NCBI GenBank assembly: GCA_965204395.1
Contig: OZ241987.1
Coordinates: 372,001-436,000, forward strand
Origin: Bin87 sp965204395
GTDB taxonomy: Bacteria > Chloroflexota > Dehalococcoidia > Lucifugimonadales > UBA3495
Direction of reading: 5' to 3'
DNA: 64,000 nt
Shown here one piece after another: positions 33,228 to 41,261 of this stretch. A model generated the notes under the pieces. The model did no database searches, was not told the origin of the DNA, and was given only the letters and a program-made list of their open reading frames with translations. Both the position numbers and the translations under genes were made by a program. Within the stretch, counting starts at the first letter, position 1, and every line of letters begins with the position of its first letter.

Positions 33228-34163
33228 TCAGAACGTGGCGAGCGGGTTCACGGGCGAACCCGTGGCGTTGTGCCACCGCAGCGGCGCGACGGTGAACATG
33301 AACTCCCACCGGTTGAGCCGCCTGCATACCGGCGCCAATTCATCGAAGTTGGCCGCGTCGATCAGCCACAGGCCCATTCCCACGATGCCAACCTTATGGA
33401 TCGGCAGGCCGACGTAAGGGTATTCGCTTGGCGCGACGTCCCACGAAGCATCGCACGCGGCGATGGAGACACCGCGCTCGCGCAGCCAGGGCAGCGTCTC
33501 AGCGTGCAGGCCGGGCCGGCCCTCTGCGGCGGTAGGCGGCCCCACCTCCTGACGGCGCTGGTACCAGCCCAGGCGGATGCACAGCGCGTCGCCCTCGGTC
33601 ACGCGCACACCTTGGGCTTCCTCCGCCGCTTCCAGGTCGGCAGTGAACACAGGCTCGGCGGCATCCAGCCAGTCCTTGCCCTTCACCGCGGTGATGTCCA
33701 GCAGCACGCCACGAGTGATGACCCCGTGCTTCACGTTGTCGACAGCGCCGGCGCCCGCCTTGTTGGCATTGTTGATCAGGCCGGCGTCCTTGCCGTTGTA
33801 CATCTTGCCGTTCCAGAACTGGTGGCACAGGCTGTCCAGGTGGGTCACGGTCAGGCCGTGAAACGACACCCCCAGGAAATCGCTGGCGCCGCCGCCGCCC
33901 TCCGAAGGGGCAGATTCGCCGGTGGACACCATGTAATGCAGCGGCGGGATGCTGGTAACGTCCGGCGCCATCTCCGGCACCAGCAACCGCGAGCACGTGA
34001 CGGATACACCCTCCGTAACCAGGCCGGCGGCCTCTTTGCGCTTTGCGTCGGTGATCAAATTCAGCGTGCCCAGTTCGTCGTCATCGCCCCAGCGTCCCCA
34101 GTTGCTCAGCGAATCGAACCACCCCAATACCTGTTCCTCCGTAGGAATAACCGGCGTAGTCAT
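33228..34163 (-). CDS. Cyclase family protein (kynurenine-formamidase-like)
   Basis: A 311-residue metal-dependent hydrolase of the Cyclase family (PF04199 type). The metal motif HxDxxxH is H108-D110-H114 in VTHLDSLCHQFWNG, and a later DASWDVAPSEYPYVGLPIHKVGIVG provides the second half of the site. Members hydrolyse N-formylkynurenine, isatin or similar amides. Substrate unknown. First gene of a pair with the acidic hypothetical protein. Confidence 0.85.
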   Translation of the reverse strand: MTTPVIPTEEQVLGWFDSLSNWGRWGDDDELGTLNLITDAKRKEAAGLVTEGVSVTCSRLLVPEMAPDVTSIPPLHYMVSTGESAPSEGGGGASDFLGVSFHGLTVTHLDSLCHQFWNGKMYNGKDAGLINNANKAGAGAVDNVKHGVITRGVLLDITAVKGKDWLDAAEPVFTADLEAAEEAQGVRVTEGDALCIRLGWYQRRQEVGPPTAAEGRPGLHAETLPWLRERGVSIAACDASWDVAPSEYPYVGLPIHKVGIVGMGLWLIDAANFDELAPVCRRLNRWEFMFTVAPLRWHNATGSPVNPLATF

Positions 34164-34408
34164 AGCGTTCCCTCCGTATGCGTCTGCCGTCGTTCGTTGG
34201 ATCTCTGCTAGTCAGCCCGATTCTATTGCCCCGTTGCCGGCGCGGTCAACGAACAGTGTCAGATCGATTTCCGCCTAACGTCTGCAAAGCGAAAGAATCT
34301 CGCTCTCTTTGCCGATTGTCTCGGAGTTCACGTGGGAATACACTGCACCAGCCATCAGACTGAGCAAGACCAACGTATATTGACCGACCAGCGACCAGAA
34401 TCATCGCA

Positions 34409-35665
34409 ATGAGCACCGTCTCCGCCCCAACATCGTCGGAAACCGCCGCGGGCTACCGCTGGGTGGTAATGGGCATCTGGCTGACCGCCAGCGTGGTCGC
34501 CTTCATGATCATCTCCACCATCGGAATCCTGATGCCCGCCATCAGCGCGGAGCTGAGCCTTTCGCCGTTCCAGCAGGGGATGCTGGGGTCCGCCGCCTAT
34601 TGGGGCAACCTCACGCTGGCGATACCCGTGGGCTGGTGGGCGTCGCGGTTCGCGCCCAAGATTCTCACCACCGTTACGATGGTTCTGGGCACGCTGTTCC
34701 TGCTGGCTCAGGCCCTGTCTCCCGGTTTCGCGTTGCTGATCCTGGGGCGCGTGGCCTTCGGAATCACCATCATAGCGCGCCAGCCGGCCCGGGCGTTCTT
34801 GACCCAGCAGTGGTTTCCCTCGCGCCAGGTGGTGCTGCTGAACAGCATCTCCAACGCCATGTTCGGGCTGGTCGTCGGCGGCGGCATCGCCGCATCGCCG
34901 TTTATTTTCGCCGCCCTCGGCGACAACTGGCGGGCCACGCTGCTGTCCTTCGTAGCCCTGTTCGGAGTCTTCACCGTGGTGTGGATGATACTCGGGCGCG
35001 AACGGGTAACGACGGAGTACCGTGGGCAGTTGGGTGCCCAGGACGTGAACGTGCTGAAAGGCACATTGCGGCACCGCGACCTGTGGATCGCCGGCTTCGG
35101 ATTCGTCGGACCGACCGCGGCCTGGTCTGCTTTCCTGAGTTTTTACCCAACCTTCATGCTGGACACGTACTCAACGCCCCTGGTCTGGTCAGGCGCGATA
35201 CTCGCGCTGGGGATACTCGCCGGCGGGATCAGCGGCCTGGGCCTTGGTTGGGTGGCAACCACGTACGATCGAGGTCGCGCCATCCTGCTGGTAAACGGGG
35301 TCGTGATAGCGGTGACCTTTGTTGCCATGACCATGACCGGCTCACTGTCGTTGTTGCTGGTCGTTTCGTTCATCAACGGCGCGGCGTTCGGGTTCTGGCC
35401 CGTGCTTTATTCGACGCCGTTCCACCTGCCGGGCATCAGGCCCCGGGAAATCGCGGTGAGCCTGTCGTTCATCCAGATGTCTAGTTCCGCAGGCATCGCC
35501 GTGGGACCGCTCATAGCAGGTGCTATCCAGCAACTAACCGGAGACCTCCAATTGTCCCTGGTCGTCGTCAGCGTCTCCGGCATTGCCCTGAGCGCAGCGG
35601 GACTCGCGATGCGCCACGGGCTCTCCAGTCGGACTGATCCCGCCGCCGAACCCTCGCGGGCTTGA
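34409..35665 (+). CDS. MFS transporter
   Basis: A 418-residue major facilitator with about 12 transmembrane helices. The N-terminal region (GYRWVVMGIWLTASVVAFMIISTIGILMPAI) and the loop GWWASRFAPK fit the nitrate/oxalate-formate (OFA, NarK-like) side of the superfamily. Substrate unknown. No ribosome-binding site is clear before the ATG. It is convergent with another MFS gene, with 20 bases between the stops. Confidence 0.85.
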   Translation: MSTVSAPTSSETAAGYRWVVMGIWLTASVVAFMIISTIGILMPAISAELSLSPFQQGMLGSAAYWGNLTLAIPVGWWASRFAPKILTTVTMVLGTLFLLAQALSPGFALLILGRVAFGITIIARQPARAFLTQQWFPSRQVVLLNSISNAMFGLVVGGGIAASPFIFAALGDNWRATLLSFVALFGVFTVVWMILGRERVTTEYRGQLGAQDVNVLKGTLRHRDLWIAGFGFVGPTAAWSAFLSFYPTFMLDTYSTPLVWSGAILALGILAGGISGLGLGWVATTYDRGRAILLVNGVVIAVTFVAMTMTGSLSLLLVVSFINGAAFGFWPVLYSTPFHLPGIRPREIAVSLSFIQMSSSAGIAVGPLIAGAIQQLTGDLQLSLVVVSVSGIALSAAGLAMRHGLSSRTDPAAEPSRA

Positions 35666-35685
35666 CACGCTGGCGATTGGGGTCG

Positions 35686-36963
35686 TCACGCCTCCCGCAA
35701 CCGCCGCGACAGCAGGCACAGGAAAACCGCGACCGATCCGGCGACCCCCAGCGACAGCGCAGTCATCGGCGCGCCGATCTGCGTGACCATCCACCCGTTC
35801 AGCGCGCTGGCCGGAAAGTGCGCCTGGATCGCCAGAACGCGCATGCCGCCCATGCGTCCCCGATACTCAGGATCCGAGTTGCCCATCAGCAGCGTCATCA
35901 CCAGCACCAGCGACACCGAACGGCCGATGCCCGTCATCACCTTGATGGCCATTGCGATCGCCAGAACTAAACCGTACGGCAGCAACCCGGGCAGCGTCAT
36001 CACCGCGACGGCGAAAATGATCATAGAGCCGTGCCAGCCGCCGTTGACCGCCCAGACCAGCCACCATCCCTGACGCCGCAGGTTGCCCAAACCAGCTACC
36101 ACCAAGGCGCCAAGCACCGCGCCGGCCCCCATCGCGCCGTTCAGCAGCCCCAGCGCCTCGACGCCTCCCATCAGCGTGTCATGGGCGAAAATCGGCATGA
36201 GAGCGGTGCTGAACGGGAACCCCGTAACGTTGTACATGGCGGCGATGAGCAGCGCCATGAACAGTTCCTTGCGCTGCCACACGTGGCGCAAGCCGGCGGC
36301 CACTCCGATGATTACCTCCCGCGGCGTGGTGTTGCCCACGGTGATGTTGCGGGTGCGCACCATCAGGGCCAGCACGCCACCAAGCACGTACAGCGCGCCT
36401 ATGAACCCGAACAGGCCGGCCGGCGTCAGGGGGGTGTACAGGAATCCGGCGGCAATCGGGCCAACGAACTGCGTGAGGTTCTGGCCGAAGCCCAGCATCG
36501 CCACTGCGTTGGTGAGACGTTCCCGTGGGACCGTGTCGATCAGCAGCGCGTTGGTCACCGGCAGTTCGATGGTACGGAAGGCACCGCCTCCGATGATGAT
36601 CACGAAGATCATCCAAACCTTCAGGCCATCCATCAGGAAGAGCAGCATCAGGACGAACGCCAGCGCCGCAGCGATGAACTGCCCTCCCGCCATCAGCACG
36701 CGACGCGGCAGCCGATCCACCACCGCGCCGGCGAACACAGACAGAAAAGCCAGGCCGAGAGCCGACCCACCGGCCAGTCCAACCAGCAGCGGGTCGCCGG
36801 TCAGCTCCAGCACCAGCCACAGCACGGCGATGATCTCCATCTGCCGCCCGACCATGGCGATGTTCGCCGACACCCAGACCAGCGAAAAATCGCGGGTTCG
36901 GAACGAGCCGAAAGTATCGCTCGCCCGCCCGCCCAGTCCCGTACTCGAGACCAATCTGGCCAA
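35686..36963 (-). CDS. MFS transporter (MFS_3, exporter-like)
   Basis: A 425-residue major facilitator with 11-12 helices: RTRDFSLVWVSANIAMVGRQMEIIAVLWLVLELTGDPLLVGLAGG at the N-terminus and VDRLPRRVLMAGGQ as the A motif. This is the enterobactin-exporter-like group. The TTG start at 36963 is supported by an extended -10 box 33 bases upstream. Substrate unknown. Confidence 0.85.
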   Translation of the reverse strand: MARLVSSTGLGGRASDTFGSFRTRDFSLVWVSANIAMVGRQMEIIAVLWLVLELTGDPLLVGLAGGSALGLAFLSVFAGAVVDRLPRRVLMAGGQFIAAALAFVLMLLFLMDGLKVWMIFVIIIGGGAFRTIELPVTNALLIDTVPRERLTNAVAMLGFGQNLTQFVGPIAAGFLYTPLTPAGLFGFIGALYVLGGVLALMVRTRNITVGNTTPREVIIGVAAGLRHVWQRKELFMALLIAAMYNVTGFPFSTALMPIFAHDTLMGGVEALGLLNGAMGAGAVLGALVVAGLGNLRRQGWWLVWAVNGGWHGSMIIFAVAVMTLPGLLPYGLVLAIAMAIKVMTGIGRSVSLVLVMTLLMGNSDPEYRGRMGGMRVLAIQAHFPASALNGWMVTQIGAPMTALSLGVAGSVAVFLCLLSRRLREA

Positions 36964-36995
36964 CTACGTAAACCCTCCCTCGCGAAGCGGCGCCG

Positions 36996-37004
36996 ATTAT
37001 AGCA
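36996..37004 (-). promoter_or_regulatory. Extended -10 promoter element for MFS gene
   Basis: On the minus strand TGC-TATAAT lies 33 bases before the TTG at 36963. Confidence 0.5.
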
Positions 37005-37107
37005 CCGGCGGTTCGGGGCCATTTGGACACTACCGAGACGAGCGTGGTGCGCAGGCGAAACGTTCAGGTTTTCCACTACTATCGCGCTGCGTTATTATTT
37101 TTTCATC

Positions 37108-37385
37108 GTGCAGTTCGCCGATCGCGAAACCGAATGGGTCTTCAGGGGATTGTTCGTCAGACAACTCCCGCCCGACATCCAACGGAGAGCGCGAATGCGG
37201 CACCAAAGGGTGGTCGCCGCGACTAGGCCGTCTGATCTTAGGTTGCCTCCCTCCCCCGCTTGGAACGGCTAAGGGGTGATCGAGAAGGACAGTACGGCAT
37301 TCTCATTAACGACCAGTGGCGAGTCTGCTTTCGGTGGAGCGACGAGCATGGCGCCACGCAGATAGAGATCACCGACTACCATTGA
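37108..37385 (+). pseudogene. higB: HigB-like toxin, frameshifted
   Basis: The plus strand encodes VQFADRETEWVFRGLFVRQLPPDIQRRARMRH in one frame and, after a C5 tract at 37253-37257, RLERLRGDREGQYGILINDQWRVCFRW...IEITDYH in the -1 frame, ending TGA at 37385. Together this is a full RelE/HigB toxin (plasmid maintenance killer family) of about 92 residues. A lost C in the homopolymer explains the break. Sequencing error is a real alternative. The higA-like gene follows 10 bases later, the usual order. Confidence 0.8.
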
Positions 37386-37395
37386 GGATTGCGAA

Positions 37396-37776
37396 ATGTC
37401 CACAATCGCCCCAATTCATCCCGGTGAGCATCTTGCGGAAATACTCGAAGAACTCGGCATCACCCAATATCGCCTAGCCAAAGCTATCGGCACGCCCCCG
37501 CGTCGTATCAACGAAATCGTACGCAGCAACCGTTCCGTCACGGCCGACACCGCGCTGCGGATTGGTAAAGCGTTGGGCACAACGCCGGAATATTGGTTGA
37601 ACCTTCAGCGTATGTACGACCTGGATCTGGCCCGTTCGTCCACAGACGTAGCAAGATCGAACCGCTGGTCGGTTAGCTCACGGGATAAGATCACCTGCGT
37701 GGTAAAATCGTGCCCAAATTCGTACATAAATGAATTTCCGCAGGAGGAACGCAATGGAAATCGGCGTCGGACTTGA
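37396..37776 (+). CDS. higA: HigA-like antitoxin with frameshifted C-terminus
   Basis: An XRE-family helix-turn-helix protein starting MSTIAPIHPGEHLAEILEELGITQYRLAKAIGTPPRRINEIVRSNRSVTADTALR and YWLNLQRMYDLDLA, the HigA pattern. Normal members end soon after with an IEPLV motif; here KIEPLVG followed by TAG (37674-37676) is found in the -1 frame after about 37652, while the open frame runs on with 37 unrelated residues and overlaps the next gene by 23 bases. The binding domain is intact. Like higB it carries a single-base loss or sequencing error. Confidence 0.8.
   Translation: MSTIAPIHPGEHLAEILEELGITQYRLAKAIGTPPRRINEIVRSNRSVTADTALRIGKALGTTPEYWLNLQRMYDLDLARSSTDVARSNRWSVSSRDKITCVVKSCPNSYINEFPQEERNGNRRRT
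37700..37708 (+). promoter_or_regulatory. Extended -10 promoter element for oxidoreductase gene
   Basis: TGG-TAAAAT lies 45 bases before the ATG at 37754; AGGAGG at 37742-37747 provides the ribosome-binding site. Confidence 0.4.
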
Positions 37777-38812
37777 CCACACCCTGGGCATGAACTGGGA
37801 CGACCAGGCAAACCTGGCCCGCGAGGCCGCGCAGCTCGGCTACGAGAGCATCTGGACGCCCGAGAACATCGGCACCGATTCGTTCCAGGTATGCGCCCGA
37901 CGCTGGCAGGCCAGTTGCGACGTGGTTGAAGGCGGTCTCACCACTGGCATCGGTGTTTCCCCCGTGATGTACCGCACGCCCATCGGGTTTGCCATGTCCG
38001 GCGGCACCCTCAGCCAGCAGACCGGCGGCAAGTTCATCATGGGCATCGGGGCCGGCAGCGCGTACCGACCCGCCAATCGCCGCGACCTTGGGTTCCCCCG
38101 CGTCTCCGCGCTGAACCTCATGCGCGACTATCTGACCACCGTCAAGGGACTGGTCAACGGCGACCGCGTCAGCCACCAGGGCGAGTACATCAACTACAAC
38201 AACATCCGCATGGCCATCCGGCCCGCACCCAACACGCCGGTGTACCTCGGCACGCTCGGCCCAGAGATGTTGCGGCTGGCCGGCGAGATCGCCGACGGCG
38301 TGTGCCTCAATTGGTGCACGCCGGAGCAGATCGCATGGAGCCGCGACCGCATCGCAGAAGGCGCGGAGCGGGTGGGTCGCGACCCGTCCGAAGTCAAGGT
38401 GGTGGAGTACATTCGCATCTGCGTAGATGACGACGAGGACGTCGCCCGCCTGGCCTTCGCCAAGAATTGCCTCGGCTATCCGCTTGGCGCAGCAGTCCCC
38501 ACCGACCGTGAGCGCCAGTTCGGCTACCGCGCCCACTTCGAGCGCATGGGCTACACCGAAGAACTGGCCGGCGCCGACGCCATCCGCCGCGAGGGTGGCG
38601 ACATGGACGCCGTAGCCAATGCCTACCCGTCCGAAGCGCTGTTGGCGGTCGGCTACTACGGCAAGCCCGACGGAGCCGCCGCCGCCTTCGCCAAGCTGGC
38701 CGAGGGCCTGGACGTAGCCCTGGTCCGCGTCATCGCCGCCCGCTCCGAAATCGCCTCAACCCAGGCCGTCATGCACGCCTGCGCCCCCGATAAGGTGCGC
38801 GCGGCGAATTGA
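37754..38812 (+). CDS. LLM class F420-dependent oxidoreductase
   Basis: A 352-residue luciferase-like TIM-barrel protein: MEIGVGLDHTLGMNWDDQANLAREAAQLGYESIWTPEN, then GGKFIMGIGAGSAYRP and MRDYLTTVKGLVNG, and NTPVYLGTLGPEMLRLAGEIADGVCLNW. The last segment and lack of a bacterial-luciferase lid suggest the F420-dependent group (methylene-H4MPT reductase-like). Substrate unknown. Strong AGGAGG site. It overlaps the following gene by four bases (TTGA). Confidence 0.88.
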   Translation: MEIGVGLDHTLGMNWDDQANLAREAAQLGYESIWTPENIGTDSFQVCARRWQASCDVVEGGLTTGIGVSPVMYRTPIGFAMSGGTLSQQTGGKFIMGIGAGSAYRPANRRDLGFPRVSALNLMRDYLTTVKGLVNGDRVSHQGEYINYNNIRMAIRPAPNTPVYLGTLGPEMLRLAGEIADGVCLNWCTPEQIAWSRDRIAEGAERVGRDPSEVKVVEYIRICVDDDEDVARLAFAKNCLGYPLGAAVPTDRERQFGYRAHFERMGYTEELAGADAIRREGGDMDAVANAYPSEALLAVGYYGKPDGAAAAFAKLAEGLDVALVRVIAARSEIASTQAVMHACAPDKVRAAN

Positions 38813-39228
38813 AACGTTTTACAATTAAAACGCTGAAGTTATGCGCGTTCGTTGGAATTTTCGGAGCGCTGTATTGGTATACGACGAACGCGGTCGGTGG
38901 TCTGGACAACGCCGACAGGTCAATAATCGGCCTGACCATATTTGGAGTAACATATGGAATATCAAAACCGTTATTCGACGGAATTGCAGAACTTGTTGGA
39001 GGCATCATGGTGTTAGCAGAATTTCTCAACCGCCATCTCCTAGAACCACAGAAGCAGCGGCTTTTGGAGCAGGGACGGAAACAAGGGCTGCAGCAAGCCC
39101 ACGATGCCGCTCAAGCCGAAGCGGAAGCTCGGCTGGACGAAGCTCGCGCTCGCCTGGAAGAAATGGGCTTCGATCCCGACGAAATCCTGCCGGCCAAATC
39201 CCCTGAAAAAGCCAACGACGAAGGATAA
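38809..39228 (+). CDS. Membrane-anchored coiled-coil protein, unknown function
   Basis: A 139-residue protein with two hydrophobic segments (about 8-27 and 38-70) and a glutamine/alanine/glutamate-rich coiled coil (residues 75-120, QRLLEQGRKQGLQQAHDAAQAEAEARLDEARARLEE broken here into family-like heptads), ending with a PDEILPAK tail. TTG start overlaps the preceding stop. It lies between two LLM oxidoreductase genes, 9 bases before the second. Similar in layout to the gene at 32571. No function assigned. Confidence 0.6.
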   Translation: MKRFTIKTLKLCAFVGIFGALYWYTTNAVGGLDNADRSIIGLTIFGVTYGISKPLFDGIAELVGGIMVLAEFLNRHLLEPQKQRLLEQGRKQGLQQAHDAAQAEAEARLDEARARLEEMGFDPDEILPAKSPEKANDEG

Positions 39229-39237
39229 GGAAACATC

Positions 39238-40329
39238 ATGCACGTAGGCGCCGCCACCATCTTCCAGAACCCCGCCAAGTTCACCTCCGATTACCAGGTT
39301 TATCGCGAGGAACTGCGCTTGGCCGACCTGGCTGAGCCACTGGGTTTCCAGTCCATCTGGGGCGTTGAGCACCATTTCACCGACTACACCATGTGTCCCG
39401 ACGTGCTGCAGTTCCTCACCTACATGGCCGGCCGCACCACCGACATGCAACTCGGCAGCATGGTCTGCGTCCTGCCGTGGCACGACCCCATGCGCGTGGC
39501 CGAGCAGGTGTCCATGCTGGACAACCTCAGCGATGGGCGGTTCATACTGGGCGTGGGCCGCGGCCTCGCCAAGGTGGAGTACGACGGCTTCAGCATCGAC
39601 ATGAACGAGTCCCGCACCCGCTTCATCGAGTCCGCCGAGTGCCTGCTGGCCGGCTTGGAGTCAGGGTTCTGCGAGTTCGATGGCGAGTACATCAAGCAGC
39701 CCCGCCGGGAGATCCGGCCCAACCCGTTCCGCACGTTCCGCGACCGGACCTACGCCGCGGCCATCTCTCCCGAAAGCAGCCGCATCATGGCCCAGTTGGG
39801 GGTCGGGATGCTGGTTATCCCGCAGAAGCCGTGGGACGAGGTCGAGCGCGACCTGTCCAACTACCGCACCGCCTGGGACGAGAGCCACCGGGGAACCGAC
39901 GGCGCAAACGGCCCGCCGGCGCCCGTAGTCGCCTGCTGGACCTTCTGCCACGAGGATGCCGACTACGCTCGCGACATGGCCCGTCGCTACATCGGGGGCT
40001 ACTGGCACACCGTCATGGACCACTACCAGTTCAAGGCCGATCACCACAAGGACATCAAAGGCTACGAATACTACGGCAAGGTCGCCGAGAAGATGTTCGA
40101 CTACGGCGACGACGAGGTGGTGGACTTCTTCGTCAACCTCCAGGTCTGGGGCACGCCCGAGCAGTGCTACGAGAAAATCCTGCAGATCCGCGAGCGCACC
40201 GGCCACGATACCTACGTCGGCGCGTTCAGCTACGCCGCCATGCCCTACGACATGGCCGAGTCCAGCATGCGCCTCTTCGCCGCCGAAGTAATGCCGGAGC
40301 TAAAGGCGTTAGGCGCCAATCATGACTGA
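39238..40329 (+). CDS. LLM class flavin-dependent oxidoreductase
   Basis: A 363-residue luciferase-like monooxygenase: RLADLAEPLGFQSIWGVEHHFTDYTMCPDVLQFLTYMAGRT, HDPMRVAEQVSMLDNLSDGRFILGVGRGLAKVEYDGF, and VWGTPEQCYEKILQIRERTG. The EHHF and GRGxxxxEY patterns fit the bacterial-luciferase-like subfamily using FMN. Oxidises an unknown organic substrate. AAGGAAAC precedes the ATG. Overlaps the next gene by eight bases. Confidence 0.9.
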   Translation: MHVGAATIFQNPAKFTSDYQVYREELRLADLAEPLGFQSIWGVEHHFTDYTMCPDVLQFLTYMAGRTTDMQLGSMVCVLPWHDPMRVAEQVSMLDNLSDGRFILGVGRGLAKVEYDGFSIDMNESRTRFIESAECLLAGLESGFCEFDGEYIKQPRREIRPNPFRTFRDRTYAAAISPESSRIMAQLGVGMLVIPQKPWDEVERDLSNYRTAWDESHRGTDGANGPPAPVVACWTFCHEDADYARDMARRYIGGYWHTVMDHYQFKADHHKDIKGYEYYGKVAEKMFDYGDDEVVDFFVNLQVWGTPEQCYEKILQIRERTGHDTYVGAFSYAAMPYDMAESSMRLFAAEVMPELKALGANHD

Positions 40330-40585
40330 CGATTCCCGCATCATCTGGGCATATACCGAGGGACACCTGCACGAGTGGATGCGGCGTCTGCACGAAGAAT
40401 ACCGGGACGGCAGCTTCTACGAATTTCCAGACCCCGCATCACTAACGGTCCAACAGGTGGATGAGTTGTACCAGCGTCTGAACGGGCTGGCGGAGCACAG
40501 CGACGGCCCACGGGACGATATGCGCGAATTCGCCTGGTTTGTACCGCAGGACATGGGCATGATTCGAGACGCGAGGCGGCAGTAG
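40322..40585 (+). CDS. Small hypothetical protein
   Basis: An 87-residue soluble protein beginning MTDDSRIIWAYTEGHLHEWMRRLHEEYRDG. No domain recognised. It starts inside the 3' end of the upstream monooxygenase gene (eight-base overlap), so it is probably co-translated and may act with it. Confidence 0.55.
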   Translation: MTDDSRIIWAYTEGHLHEWMRRLHEEYRDGSFYEFPDPASLTVQQVDELYQRLNGLAEHSDGPRDDMREFAWFVPQDMGMIRDARRQ

Positions 40586-40607
40586 CGTTCAGCGTCACCT
40601 TTCCCTT

Positions 40608-40616
40608 TGCTACAAT
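40608..40616 (+). promoter_or_regulatory. Extended -10 promoter element for Uma2 gene
   Basis: TGC-TACAAT lies 28 bases before the ATG at 40644; CAGGAGGGCGG at 40630-40640 is the ribosome-binding site. Confidence 0.45.
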
Positions 40617-40643
40617 GGCGCCACACCGTCAGGAGGGCGGATC

Positions 40644-41195
40644 ATGGTCACGCCAACCCAACAGGGCCAATACACATACGCGGACTACCTGTTGACATCC
40701 GACGATGAGCGATACGAACTCATTAACGGTGAACTGATTATTGCGGCCGCGCCGTCCATCGCACACCAACGAGTGTCACGTAATTTTGGCGTGCGGATGT
40801 CGCTCTTCGTTGACGCCAACGGATTGGGGGAAGTCTTCATGGCTCCAACGGACGTGTACTTCTCAGAAACCAACGTACTAGAACCTGACCTGTTGTTTGT
40901 GTCGGCGGCCCGAACGCACATCATCGGAGAAGCCAATATCCAGGGCGCGCCCGACCTCGTAATTGAGATTGCCTCTCCATCAACTGAGGACCGCGACGGT
41001 GGTGTTAAACAGGAGCTTTACGCCCTGTTCGGTGTGCTGGAATACTGGCGGGCAGATCCGCTAATTCAAACCGTTGAAGTGCTTCGGCTGCAAGGCGGGC
41101 GATTCGTGCCAATTGGCGTCTATGGCCGCACGGATACGCTGGCCACGCCGCTGCTACCGGGCCTAGTCATTGAACTCAACGAGATATTCGGTTAG
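40644..41195 (+). CDS. Uma2 family protein (DUF820)
   Basis: A 183-residue Uma2 protein of standard length: YTYADYLLTSDDERYELINGELIIAAAPS, VLEPDLLFVSAAR, GAPDLVIEIASPSTEDRDGGVKQELYALFGVLEYW. The PD-(D/E)XK residues E (ELI), D (EPD), E-I and K are present. It is nearer the canonical family than the two longer paralogues at 14685 and 15522. Function of the family unknown. Confidence 0.9.
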   Translation: MVTPTQQGQYTYADYLLTSDDERYELINGELIIAAAPSIAHQRVSRNFGVRMSLFVDANGLGEVFMAPTDVYFSETNVLEPDLLFVSAARTHIIGEANIQGAPDLVIEIASPSTEDRDGGVKQELYALFGVLEYWRADPLIQTVEVLRLQGGRFVPIGVYGRTDTLATPLLPGLVIELNEIFG

Positions 41196-41261
41196 CGATC
41201 CCGTCGGTTTCGTCCCACCCGTTCAATCTGATCAGGTACGTTTAGGAGGTGGCCCCACACC

